This document shows positions 23,098 through 34,772 of a DNA stretch of 64,000 nucleotides, one piece after another. Numbering within the stretch: position 1 is the stretch's first letter; each line of letters opens with the position of its first letter. Made by a program: the position numbers and the translations under genes. The notes beneath the pieces are model-generated. The model did no database searches. It saw only the letters and a list, made by a program, of their open reading frames with translations, and had not been told where the DNA came from. The stretch lies in the NCBI GenBank assembly GCA_025765595.1, contig JAIVFH010000002.1, positions 1 through 64,000 of the forward strand. Reading direction: 5' to 3'. This DNA is from Obelidium mucronatum. Taxonomy: Eukaryota > Chytridiomycota > Chytridiomycetes > Chytridiales > Chytriomycetaceae.

Positions 23098-24575
23098 ATG
23101 ACGGAAACGCCGCCGCGCAGCCGCCGCTTCGCTGCGCAAAACGCCGCCGAGTCGCTTTTCGCCGAAAGTTTGAAGGCGAAAAAAGACGAAAAAGAAAAAC
23201 GCAAAGAAATCGAGCGGCAGAAATATTCCACGGCGCACCTTCGAGAAGAGGAAAAGGTATTTTGTCGGTATTTGTCAGCATCGATTGCAGCGATGCGATG
23301 AGGTGGATCTGATCTGTCCAATTGGTTGTTCCAGCTGCTGTTGCGGGTTCGGGCAAATCGGTACAAGAGATGTGAGTTTTTCTTGATCTGATTCCACCTT
23401 TCAACCAACCACAATTGCACAGCTTTAGCTTCAAGTCCATCAGCAAACAATCTGACGAAACGGAAACAGCGCGGAGCACACATTGCTGATATCGCAGGTC
23501 AGCCAACCCAACTTGGATATCATTTTACAAGTTCAATACCAGCCACATATGCGAAACCAGATGACGAGCCCGCCTGCTTTATTTGCGGAGCAACTCTTCC
23601 AAAGGGAGTAATTGCAATCAATCAACACATTGACCTTTGCCTGTCCCGAGCTGAATCTGGGACTGGGCCATCATCTTCATCAAGTTCTTTGCGACAAGGG
23701 AAAACAAATCAAAAACGAAGATACCACGCCGGAATACAATAATATTGGAAATGATGGTGGTGGTGGTGATGATGAACCAGAGTTTGAGGAGTATGAATGG
23801 GCTGGGCAAACCCGTGTGAGGGTTACATCCATGTTGGAAGGCGGATTCGCAGCTCATGGATTTAACGTGTACAACAAGAAGCGGGATAAAGATGTGGAAG
23901 AAGATATTGATATTGATTTAGATGAAGAGGAAGTGTTTGGTGGCGTTCAATTTACGAACGACGATGTAGGCAAATACGTTGCTGTTGGAGGAGCGTTCGA
24001 CGATGAGGAAGGTGTTGGTACACAAGAGGGAAATCCCGAAACTGGTTCACCTGTTCCCTATAACGGTGGCGACGAAGATGAACTGGTGGACGTTGAGGAT
24101 CTCGATGTTTCTAAAGGTATGTAGATTCTCTCTGATAAAACACTTTATCAACTTGATCGTTTTTTATTTATTAGAGCTTGCAAAATTCATGACGACAGTG
24201 CCATCTGATGCTAAGCTTGTGATTGAAGCAGTTAACTGAAAGACTGAAACGGCTTGTAAGTCGTGACTGTAACTTGCTTTTGGACATACTGGCCTCATTG
24301 AACATTCCGCTTCAGGAACAAGCAGGCCCGATACCCAAATGCCTCATTTGCTTCGACTTTTATCGGAATCCTCTGACATCAATCAACTGTTGGCACGTCC
24401 ATTGTGAAAGTAAGTCCTATTTCTGCTTTTCTGCTTTCCACACATGAACATTGTATTTAACTCGCCACAATTAAAAAAAAACAGATGCTGGTTGACAACA
24501 ATTGGAATGAAGCGTTTGTGTCCACAATGCCAGCATATCACAGCGCCAAGCGATCTTCGGCGAATCTATCTATAG
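23098..24575 (+). CDS. RNF220-like RING E3 ubiquitin ligase, with frame breaks
   Basis: Exons 23098-23256, 23335-23371, 23423-24116, 24175-24409, 24485-24575. A basic coiled N-terminus precedes a C2HC-like zinc knuckle (ACFICGATLP...HIDLC). An acidic middle contains EEYEWAGQTRVRVTSML. The C-terminal RING is CLICFDFYRNPLTSINCWHVHCE spliced to CWLTTIGMKRLCPQCQ, ending in the RNF220-typical TAPSDLRRIY. RNF220 family ligases ubiquitinate nuclear regulators. One-base shifts are needed near 23,700-23,716 (A runs) and 24,217-24,236. The last exon junction is one base short. Phase arithmetic of exon lengths supports each break. Family assignment is secure, reading frame is not. Confidence 0.72.
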
Positions 24576-24769
24576 CTCTTCTCCAACCACTGTCTTGACA
24601 CTCTCTTTTGCAAATTCCAGAAAAACTGGGTTCTCCATTGATACATGTATCAATCAGAGATTCTGGATTTGCACTGTTGTTGATTGTAGTCAGGAGCTTG
24701 ATGAGGGACGGATTCGTTTGGAATAAGTTTTGAAGTGTTTCGTTTGTTGCTTTTGTGGTTATTATTATA

Positions 24770-25230
24770 TTAATAAACGAGTGAGCTTTCATGTGATTCG
24801 AAGATGTCAATTTGTTCACCTAGCTTCTGCAGCTGTTCATCAGATAGTTTCAATTCGGCTTCTTCGGCGTCCAGATCTTGATTTGATTGTTCTCTTTTGC
24901 TTTGATTTTGCTGCCCTGACTTCTTGTTGCCAGCAGCATTTGGTTTTGGGGCTCCCAATGCGCAATTTGAATCTAAAGATGTAATGTACTGCTTTGAAAA
25001 TCTAGAAGAAAACATCGAAAGATTCCTATAAGAAAGACTATTCCTAACCTTTGTGTAGCTTGAAACAAGAGACGGAGCAGCTGGTCAGTGGCGTTGGGTT
25101 TAAGCTTAGATGCTACACAGGATTAATGCTCTTACTACGGAGTTTTACACGCAGGGCATTTGTATTTGACGGTTGCAGTTGTGCAAATCGGACACTGGAG
25201 CTGCTGCTGTTTTCCTTTGGGTTGAGACAT
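24770..25230 (-). CDS. HIT-type zinc finger protein (ZNHIT3-like)
   Basis: ATG at 25230; exon 1 25136-25230, exon 2 25049-25080, last exon from about 25,000 to 24770. The finger reads CPICTTATVKYKCPAC KTP, then YCSVSCFKLHK after the splice, the C-x2-C...C-x2-C...YC-x3-C...H pattern of zf-HIT. The rest is a Gln/Lys-rich linker and an acidic helix ending IFESHESSLVY. HIT fingers act in box C/D snoRNP assembly or chromatin remodelling. Joining exon 2 to exon 3 leaves the phase off by one base, so the junction near 24,995-25,050 is unresolved. Total length about 115-120 aa, smaller than human ZNHIT3 (155). Confidence 0.68.
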
Positions 25231-25285
25231 AATTTTGTGATCAAAACAAAAAAAAAACATATATTAATAACTCTCGAGAAAAGCT

Positions 25286-26225
25286 ATGGGTCCAAAACCA
25301 AAGGGAAAAGGCAAAAAAGACAAGAAGGAAAAGGGTGAGAGTGAGAGCAAAAAATTCGAGATTATACTTCTTTGATCAAAGCAGTTTTTAACTGGATTCT
25401 TTTTTTGACATCCGCCACAGCTGCAAAAACAGGGAATCCAGGCGAACTCGACTCACAAGAAAAACTCAACAAGTCCGGTCTCGAGATTGATACGCTTTTG
25501 AAGGAGCTTGAGCATCACAATGAACTCAACTATCGTCTCAAAAGCGCTAACTGGCGTCCAAAGGAGCAAAATTGAGAATCTGGAGGTTGAGTTGGAGCAT
25601 AAGCAAATTGATCGGCTTGAGATCACTTCGGGTATGGACTGCTTGCTGTATTCTGACTGCGTGTTAAATCAGATTCGTTTTTTTTAGACATGAGTCGACA
25701 GTACAAGAGTATGCAATCTGAAATGACGGCACGAATCAATTCTTTGGAATCGCAAGTCGCAGATCTGAAAGCGAAGCTGGGTTTGTCGATTTCTGTTTCG
25801 GCCTTGATAAATTCGATCATGTGGCTTATCCATCCCTTATCAAGCTGCTTCCCAAACTGCCAGCCAAGAAGCCACCAAAGAGTTTATTCGAATAATTGCA
25901 ATCAAGGATGAAGTAATTGAAGAACAGAATGTTAAAATGAGCTACATGAGCTCCGAGTTTGAATCTATGTTAAATGTAATTTGCAAATAGTATTCTCATT
26001 TCTGCCTTTTAATCCCCCCTTCAAAAGGAAACACTCCAAAAAATGTCTCGTAAATTAGATATAGTATCGAATCGATGGTTTGGGATTCTCTTTGGGTTTT
26101 CTTCATTCAAATGTACTAATCTTCTCGACAGGAAAGAAAACGATAACATGCAAATATCCGAGGGAAACTCACGAAAACTTGGAGATTTTCAGTTGAATCG
26201 GTTAATTCACCGACAGGATCAATGA
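25286..26225 (+). CDS. DRC12: dynein regulatory complex subunit, DRC12/CCDC153-like
   Basis: Six exons (25286-25334, 25421-25631, 25688-25780, 25845-25975, 26028-26077, 26132-26225) total 628 nt, one base over 209 codons. The surplus is explained by an extra A in the A4 run at about 25,540-25,543. The protein starts MGPKPKGKGKKDKKEKG, then is coiled coil. DMSRQYKSMQSEM and MSSEFESMLNETLQKMS match the conserved core of CCDC153/DRC12. This small protein is part of the nexin-dynein regulatory complex of motile axonemes, so the organism makes flagella at some stage. Confidence 0.78.
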
Positions 26226-26296
26226 TGTAGCTTGTGTGGTTTGAGAAATTCCCAGCCAATAAAAAAAAACTGTGATCTTGTCGTACTTGAATTCAA

Positions 26297-29200
26297 ATGA
26301 TCATTGCTGCATTGATCGTTGTATACTTGCTGTACTTCAGTGCGGTTTTCGCCTCAATCGAAGGATGTTCGAATTTGTTGTCAAAAGAGACTCTGAAAAC
26401 AGTTGACGGAGTTCAGGTCGGATGCTTCAAATATACGTCCATATCTCTTTACCCCTGCGAATACATTCAAACCAGCGGATATTATGCTGTAATGCAACGT
26501 AAGATAGATGGTTCTTCCTCATGTTCCCCTCTTTAACTTGTTTTGGTTGTTAAGCCAATAGCAATTTCGTTATTTACAAGGGTGCGCCAGGAGACTCGAG
26601 CTCGCCTGTTTGGACAACTGGCCTCGTGGGCAAGCCAAGTGGGAGATACACGTTTAGCGTGTCTGACAAGGCTATAACTGTGTACGATGTAGTATCGACT
26701 GTAACACACTGGGGAATGTATATTGGCCCATTCTCATTTCTTTGCCTCCACCCTTCCGGATATCTCAGAGCTTATGATTCAAACTTGAAGTTGATGTGGA
26801 ATAATCCTTCGACTCGTCAATGTTTGGTGTCAGGAGAATCGCTTTACACGAATCAATACTTACAAGCGGGGCCTTACCATGCCATTATGCAAGGTATTAC
26901 CTTGTCACTATTAGTATTGACCATAAGTTTGATCGAGTCAAATTTACATTTCCTGCTTTCTAGCGGACTCCAACCTTGTCATTTACAAGGGCATTCCAGG
27001 AGACAGGCGCGAGCAAATCTGGTCATCTGGTGTCCATGGAAAGTCAAATGGAAACTACAGCTTTGCGTTGTTGCCTTCGAAGTTTGTGGCCGGTATTTTT
27101 GATTCAGATAGCATTCCAATTGCTGCTGTGGGTTTTGAAAACACCAGTGATATGCTATGTATTGGCAGTGATGGCTACCTCTCTGCTTATAACACTCAAT
27201 CTCGAACTCTTTTCTGGTCAAATCCTAAGACGATTGGATTGACGCAGGCTGGTTGTGGGCTGAAGGGGGAACAGTCCGATTGAACAACGAAGGCGTTGAA
27301 ACTTGTCTCCAAGCCGGTGATAGTTTACTGCCCTGTCAGCTACTGTTGGTGAAAAACGCGTTCGCAGTATTGCATGGTTTGGAGTCTCTTCCAGGTCATT
27401 CAGAATGAATGAATTTTAACCGAAATCACAGGGACTAGCTTCCGCTCGCTTCTTTGGAATAGATCGCCCAAACTCTCTCCTCAGAGTCCCCCAAGATATA
27501 TTTCCTTGAATGTTAATGCGAACTCGTCTTTGGACTTTCTTTCCACTGATGGGGATGTTTCTGTGGTGGTGGCTGGAAGGTCTCTTGCAACGCACCTCTG
27601 CCTTCAAGAATCTGGGCACATGATATTTTATGACCAAAATAGAGCTGTCGAATGCGTCAAACCTGTCCCAATCTCCGGTTCGGTTGGCGAGGTTTGCCTC
27701 TATCCTGGTCAAGTTCTGGATCAATGTACCGCAATTGGATATGCATTAAGTAGCTCATCAGTCAACTTTGTTGATGAATTTCGAATGGAGGGTTGATGGC
27801 TTTTACTTTCTTCAACGTACTCGTTTAAATTACACTAATCGAACTGAACAGGTGACGGGAATCTCTATTTCAGCGCAAATGGAGCGAGAGTATGGAATTC
27901 TGGTCTCCCTGCATCATTAAATGGCTTTCAAAACTACCTGCAGTTCAATATGGACGGCAGTTTGGCTGTTAAAAGTCGAAGTGGTCTTACACTAGCATCG
28001 ACTCCTACACTTGCCGGAGTTGCAACCAAGTGGTGCGCTAGGGAACCGTTTTTAAGAAATGATACCATGAAAATGTGGGCGCCGTCGATCGGCAGAAACG
28101 GATTTGGCTCTCAGTCCAATGTCATTTGTGGAGCCAAGGGGTTCAATGACATGCGTTCGCAATGTTTGAGAGTGTTTGAGGTACTCAAACCCTGTCAATA
28201 CGTTAAAAGCGGAATGTTTTTCTTGGAGATGATTGGTTAGAATTGTTCCCTGTCCATTTTTTTGTTGTTGATATTTACAAACGCTATTTGTAGGAGGAAA
28301 ACTTGTTATATCACAACGCGCCCACGATTTTGATATTCAAAACTCTCGAACTGTTTGGATTTCAAGCCAGGAAAATTACCTAGATGCCCCTTATAGCTTC
28401 CTTGTGAATGTTCAGACCCTTGGAATCTACGGTGACAACAACTCATACATCCATGGGTTAAACTTGCCAAACTCTTCTCCTCCTATCACCCAACTTTGCC
28501 TTTTCGATGACGGAAACTTGATCTTGTACTCAAATAGCACCGTTTTGTGGACTCGCCCACCTTTTTCTGGTTTTGAAGTGTCTCATACAAACGACCAATG
28601 TGTTTCAACAAGAGACATTGGCCAAACAAGGATCCACAACGCAACTTACATGAATTGCATCAGAACTGGTCAATCTATGGCGCCATGTGATACTGTACGA
28701 ACTGGGGACATTTCATTGAAGTTTCTTGGTTTGTGTGTTTTGGAGCAGCCTTGACTTGATCTAAACTCAATGTAGGTAACGGAAACCTGATTCTCTTCGA
28801 TTTAAAGTCAGACTCCCAACTTTGGACTTCTGGCTTGACTGGTCAGCCATGGAGTAGTCGCCACCAGTTTGCCTTCCAAAGCGACGGAAATTATGTCATT
28901 TATAATCCAGCGTTAGTTCCTCTCCTAAGCTGGATGTATACACAGTCAAATCAAGTTCTTACGGAGTTGTGTGTACATCCCGCTGGTAGCCTTGTGGCAT
29001 TCAATGGAATAGATGAGATCTGGAAGAACCCGCCATATCCAGGATTCGGTCGCATGGGACCAGTTGGGCACTTTCAAAGCATAAAAGGAATGGAGCTTAC
29101 TTGTCTATTACCAGGGGAGAAAATTCTCTCTGGTCAATACTTGCGTGCAGGCAAATTCTACGTACTCATGCAAAGTACGTATTTAGTGTGATGCACTGGA

Positions 29201-30734
29201 TCCCAAACTGAATTTTAAACGTTTTTTCCAAGCAAATGGTATTTTGGCAGTGAAATCAGGAAATTCTTTTGATGCCACAAAGTTGGTCACAACTGCCTTT
29301 CCATACAGTACAAACAGAATTGCAGAGTATTGGAAGAGCAGTTCCGAGCCATTCAACTCATCCTGCGGCTTTTTCAGTGAACGATGTTCAGGAAACTTTG
29401 AGTTTGCCTTCACTGTTGACGGGCGTTTCACCATTAACGACAACAATGACGGTAAAGTTGTTAACGTGTACAAGATTCCGGCACCTTCTGGACCAGCTAC
29501 GCGACTATGTATCCAAGACGATGGTGATTTTATTCTCTATGGCGAAACACAACAGACTTTGTGGGCATATCCGCAAACCGATGGCTTTGCCCACGGCGAG
29601 CGATGTGGCCCAGTCGCCGCTTCGAGGGATACTGATGGCAATGCTCGAGTGAATGTGGGGGGAACTATGAATGGCTGCCAATATTTGAGAGTTGGCTCGT
29701 TTTACCTGACCATGCATCACTCGGCATATGGAAATTTAGCGTTCTACAATGGAACTCGTGGTGATACTTCGACACTACATTGGGAAAGTGCGTTGCCATC
29801 AAGAGAGTTACCAAGCTACTACTTGTCCATTACTGTGGATGGTTTGTTCATCGTCTCACCCTCGGATAATTCTACAGCACAGGCCTTTGTCGCGGCGCCA
29901 TCTAGTTTGTCGCATATTCAACTCACTCGATTGGAATTGAATGTGTTTTCGGTGTTTTCCGGATATCCGCTTGGGTTTACAATGAAGCACCGAGGAAAGC
30001 AGGGGAACCCTTCATTGCAGCGTTCATTAGGAGCCACTCTTTTGAGAAGCGACAGCAAGGGCATCATCACGCGTATGCAGGATATCAAGTTAATTTCTCC
30101 GAAGTACTTTGATAATGGCACCTACTATTTGGTTATGAATGGTCAGAGTGCTTTCGTTTGGTTCAATTACTTTGTCTGATATCTCTTAATAGATTGCCGC
30201 TTAATGTTTCTCGAAAATTCTGCATTCCGTCCAGATATCCATCCTCCCGCATACTTAATGCAAAACTATACACTTCTCTGGTCCTCAAATACTCCAGTAG
30301 TGGGATATAATTCCTGTTATTTGTATATTGCTGGAGACTCTACCATGACAATCTCGATATACGAGGATTCGTTCGAACCTATTCCATTGGACGCTCCCCT
30401 GATTCCAGACAGAATAATTGCGTCGAGTGATAAATCAAGCTTTTTCTTGAACAAGAATGTGCGTTTGAATTTAGAGGCAGGGCGGCTTTTGCTTGTTGAT
30501 ATTCCGACGAAGGCGATTCTTTGGAACAGCTTGAATGCAACACGCGTCAGTGATTCTGAAACTTTTGGATTCCGCCAAAACAATGACCCATGTGGTTCGG
30601 TGGGAGATTACAAAGTGTTTCCGGGGAATTCTTTGGGAGTTTGTGTCAAACCTTTGCAAGTCGTAAATGTTTGCGAGTACCTAAGAATCGGAAACTATCA
30701 TTTGAATTTAACTGGTATGAATTCTTTCGCGGTT

Positions 30735-30791
<57 letters not shown>

Positions 30792-32651
30792 ATGTGCCAA
30801 CCGATGTCACATTAAAATGATATCAAGAATTCGGAAACCTTGAGTTGTACCAAGGGCGACCAACAGATTCAAACCGGATCCTCGTTTGGAACTCCACGGC
30901 CAGAAACGACATCAAGAACATCAACAACCAATTCCTAGTGACCCTCGATTCAAACCTATTAATCCGCGACAAGCTCACAAATGAAACAGTGTCGGGTTCT
31001 GGCGACAACACCATCGGTCTGGATTCAGACGCTTTCTGTCTGCTTGATACTGGTTTATTTGGTCTTTTCAAAAACAATAGTCTTGTCTGGTCTCGGCCTC
31101 GTCGCAGCGGATTCAACGGATTTGATGACGATGTTTGCTGGAATCAGCCGAATGCCAACGCCAAGAAAATTCTACCCGTTGGCCATTACTATCAAAAAAA
31201 CTCGACTAGGCTTTCGTGTATGAAACGCGGAGAGACGATGCAACCGTGTCAGTATATGAAAGCGGGGAACTACTCACTTGGTTTCCAAATGACTTTCACA
31301 AACGATGCGCGAGTCATTTCGACGAAAGGAAACCTTGTTTTATATGCCGGAAACGACTCTGTGAAGGGTGTTATTTGGTCTGCGCATGCAAGACACATTC
31401 CACGCAAGCAGGTTCGATTATCGTTTGACAAGAGTGGGGATATTGTTGTGTACGACGGAAAAGCTATCGTTTCGAATTTGGGGACCATGATTGAGAAGGA
31501 TTCAACTGACTTGTGTGTGCAATCGGATGGCCGTCTTGTGTTGTACAATGTTGTTGGAGAAGTGTGGAGTGAGGTCTGGTCGAATCCAAAAGAGAATGGA
31601 TTTAATGGATTTGGTGGCGATCGATGCGGACTCGTGGGACATAGGGAGACTGTTAATGGTCAAAGCGCCGTCTGTATGCATCCTGGAGATAGTTTCAGAC
31701 CTTGTCAGTACTTGAACAACGGGGAATACTTCTTCACAATCAACGGTATGTTTTTCGTCGACTTCTTTCTGTAGTATTTCGTTGCCATGGATTTAATTCT
31801 TGATTTAAGCCAACTCAACCGCTTTGGTGCACCGAGGAACACGAACATTGAAAAAGCAAGTTTTGTGGAGCAGCAAAATCGAATATCCTCCCTCCGTCGA
31901 TGCCAAATTTGTATTCGGCATGGACCGCAACGTAAACATCACAAACGGTCAAGTGTGGATTCCAAACGTCAACTTGATTGATGTCGACGTTTCCAAGGAA
32001 GCAAACAAATTGTGTCTCCTCCCGGATGGCACGCTTTCTCTTTTCGATTCCAAGAATACTTCAATACTCTGGACTGCGAGTGCTCCATCGCGTGAATTCA
32101 AAAATCAGCAATCGTTAGTTCAAGGCCGTGAATGTGGAAATGTAGGTCATTGGAGACCTGCCATCAACGGAGTCTCGAGAAGGTGTATGCTTCCAGGAGA
32201 AAGTTTGCGGATCTGCCAGTGGATAAATATTGATGATCTTTGGTTCACGTGGGCTGGTGGGTATTCTCATTTTTTTTCATTCCCTAGATCTGAGAAGTTT
32301 TTTTATTGAATATTAGCGCGAATCAACTCGTTCAACAATGTGGAACTAATGTTGTACCGAGGAGGTATGTATTTCAAGTCTGAAGTCTTGTGGTCTGCGG
32401 GAACCAATATCCCCAACTCGCTGTTTTCGATGCTGTATTTCGATTACCAAAGCAACGGAAACCTTGTGTTGACAACGAATGGAACTGATGTCGTGGGAGT
32501 CACGAATTTATTGACGGATCAAGAAAAGTCGTCCTACCTGTGCTTGCAATCCGATGCCAAGATTGTGTTGTACGACCTATTGGACAATGTGATTTGGCAG
32601 AACCCTGGGAACGTGACTGGGTTCAGTGGAAGTGGAAAGCCGTGCGAGTGA
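26297..32651 (+). CDS. secreted multi-module bulb-lectin-like protein
   Basis: Twelve exons: 26297-26498, 26555-26893, 26964-27376, 27432-27791, 27852-28235, 28294-28728, 28776-29174, 29233-30141, 30193-30714, 30828-31745, 31810-32256, 32317-32651; about 1887 aa. A signal peptide is obvious (MIIAALIVVYLLYFSAVFA). About a dozen repeated modules follow, each with a strand pair like MQADSNLVIYKG or FQSDGNYVIYN, which keeps the QxDxNxVxY mannose-binding motif. A W-S/T-S-G turn, a LCxxxDGxLxLY strand, a WxNP..GF turn and a Cys-rich C..PG(E/D)...PCQY linker complete the module. Eleven introns are all phase 1, mostly at the same module boundary. One base is missing in the G5 run at 27265-27269. No membrane anchor is seen; likely a wall or matrix adhesin. 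Confidence 0.82.
30737..30788 (+). repeat. T52 homopolymer inside a lectin-gene intron
   Basis: A run of 52 T lies in the intron 30715-30827, about 40 nt upstream of the acceptor. It is on the coding strand, so it is a giant polypyrimidine tract. The length is likely to vary between isolates or be misassembled. Confidence 0.95.
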
Positions 32652-32958
32652 AAGTGTGTTTCTCAAGTTTGATGTGGGGGTTGAAATTGGTTTTTTTTTT
32701 CTTTTCTTTGTTTTGTTGTTTTAGTTGTTGCTGTTTGTGAGGTTTTAGTTGACGTTTTCTGTTCATATTGTTAGATCGGCATTTATTATACCCTTTCATT
32801 AAAAGAATCATTTATTTTTTTTCAAGAATGCAAAATGACAGTTGGAATATGAAATGATCCTGATACTTTTGTAAAAATAGACAGCAGTGGAATACAGAAA
32901 ATGATCCGGTAATTAATAAATATTCATAATTTACAGCAGCCGACTGTGGACTTGGGTT
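32652..32958. other. convergent 3' intergenic region
   Basis: This 307-bp region lies between the stop codons of the lectin gene (plus) and the RasGEF gene (minus). It is T-rich on the plus strand, with an ATTAAA-type signal near 32,800. No coding exon is recognised. Confidence 0.5.
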
Positions 32959-34772
32959 TTATATGACAGGCTGAGATATTTGTTGACGAGGTTCGAGCTC
33001 CAGCGACAAGTGGTAAGATTGCTTTACATAGAAGATACTTGAGGGGACGAAAAAAAATCAAGAAACAACGAATATCAAACCTCTGAGCTCAACGCTGTGG
33101 ACTCCAGTATTAATCCAAGTATATAGGGATCTCGTTTGATTTGATGTAGTCTTATCACTAGAGAGTTAGAATAAAAGTTTCCTACCATTTTTCGTGTATA
33201 TACCTGGATTGGAAGTATTGCAACGTTAACAGAACATCGCCCATCATCAGCGCTTTGGCGACATTTACAGAAACTCCATCTGCAAGGAAGTCCTTGTTTC
33301 CTTCTTCAATGTAAATCAAATCTCGATACATGACACCCCTTTGTTTTGTTTTCGTATTTTAAGTCAGTGGACGTACCATAAAAAGTAAAAGAAATACTGA
33401 CAAGTACGGAATACAAGGCTCCCCACTCTCCGCCACGCTCTTTAGTGCACTTCGATAATTCGCAAATGATTTATCCGGACTCATTAGATTTGATAAATCC
33501 CGTAGCGTTTGAATGCACCGTTGTTGTTCGGCATCAGATTTCTCGTGTTGCTGTTGCTGGTGTTGTAGTGGATTGGCGAGCTGTAATACAGATTGCGTTT
33601 GCTTTAATCGGTGAATGGGCGTGCTTGTCAGGCCAGATAGAACTGCCATTAGTGTGTTGAAGTTATTGAGTCGTCGCAACTCCTACGGCGGTTGAGAAGT
33701 TTTAGGCGTTTGGAGAAAATAAAGCGACCGTTTTTTTTTACCTGAGCGACTTCGACAAACTTGAAAATCATTTTGGCTCGCGATTTGGGTTTCTTGCCCA
33801 TCAAAACGCGAGTTACTACCCTGTATTATTTGACCATCAAGAAAAAAAGGGAAGAAATTTGAGTCCACATTGAAGATGAAGAAGAAGAAGAAGAAGAAGA
33901 AGAAGAAGAACAAACCAAGCGGATATAAAGTTGAAGTGACCAATATTTGTATCCACTGCTGAAACGAGTTGATCTCCGCTTGATTCGCTTTTCGTTAGCT
34001 TCACATGTGCAAGCATATCTTGAGCCTTTTTTTTGCCGAGAGTGTTCTTTAATATTGAGCCCTCAAACAAAGAACACACAAGCCACCTCAATTGAACGGA
34101 GAATTCGGGAATCAAGAAGTGTGAGTTGCTTTGCTATTGCTGCGGAATCCAAATCCAGAAACAATTCACACCAGGTTTTCTGCTTTTTAGGGAGTAAATC
34201 TGAGAGAAACAGGGAACCTGTTGTTGTAATGTTGTTTTTGTTGTTGTTGCGCTAGTTTTAGAGTTCGCGCTTGGAGGTTAGTGGCCCAGCATTTTTTTTT
34301 GCGTACCGCGACTTCCATTATGAGAACGCCTCTCCACCAATGTGTCTTCTCGTTCTTCTTTTGATGGCGTTATTAACTTTGGTTTTTGCTCTTGGAGAGA
34401 GGACTGGCGATGGTCATTGTCCGAGAGAGATATCAGATACGGCCTAACATGCACAGAAAAGGCTGTCAACGGCTCCACAGACTCCGCCACGGAACACAGA
34501 AGCGCGAGAGTAGTCTTCATTTTATCGTCAAAGTCTCGTTCGAAAGATGTTGAAACCCAGGTGCAGATGAAAGACAGTATTCTAATTGTGGTTGATGGTG
34601 AGGTTATGGACAAGGGGTGGCGGGGGACAACAAAAAGTTACCTTAGCTGCATGGGATGCGCGATTTCTGAATCTTCAGTATCGAATTCATCGTATAAATC
34701 GAGGAGGGTGTCGAGGAGAGTGGATGGCGTTGTGTATTTTGCGCTTGTGGCGAGAAGTGCATTTGAAAACAT
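32959..34772 (-). CDS. Ras guanine nucleotide exchange factor (Cdc25-like), 5' end uncertain
   Basis: Nine exons (34642-34772, 34307-34581, 34087-34199, 33916-34046, 33742-33820, 33402-33682, 33204-33338, 33094-33157, 32959-33021) sum to 1272 nt, 423 aa. A RasGEF_N piece (TTPSTLLDTLLDLYDEF, then RILSFICTWVSTSFERDF) precedes a full RasGEF domain: AIAKQLTLLDSRILRSIE, HFNFISAWVVTRVL, ELRRLNNFNTLMAVLSGL, SPDKSFANYRSAL, YLGVMYRDLIYIEEGNKDFL and HLSLELEPR at the end. These are catalytic-core signatures of Ras/Rap GEFs. The modelled ATG at 34772 lies inside RasGEF_N, so upstream exons are expected; an ORF at about 34,900-35,035 is a candidate. The last join uses an AGC|GTTGAG donor. Confidence 0.82.
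33878..33910 (+). repeat. (GAA)11 microsatellite in RasGEF intron
   Basis: About 11 GAA units lie in the intron between the exons at 33820 and 33916. On the gene's coding strand this reads (TTC)n, a pure polypyrimidine stretch just after the donor. Confidence 0.9.

Noticed and set aside
22662..23483. Minus-strand 273-codon ORF across the two broken genes
   Set aside because: It is the reverse of conserved plus-strand coding pieces and introns and shows no family features.
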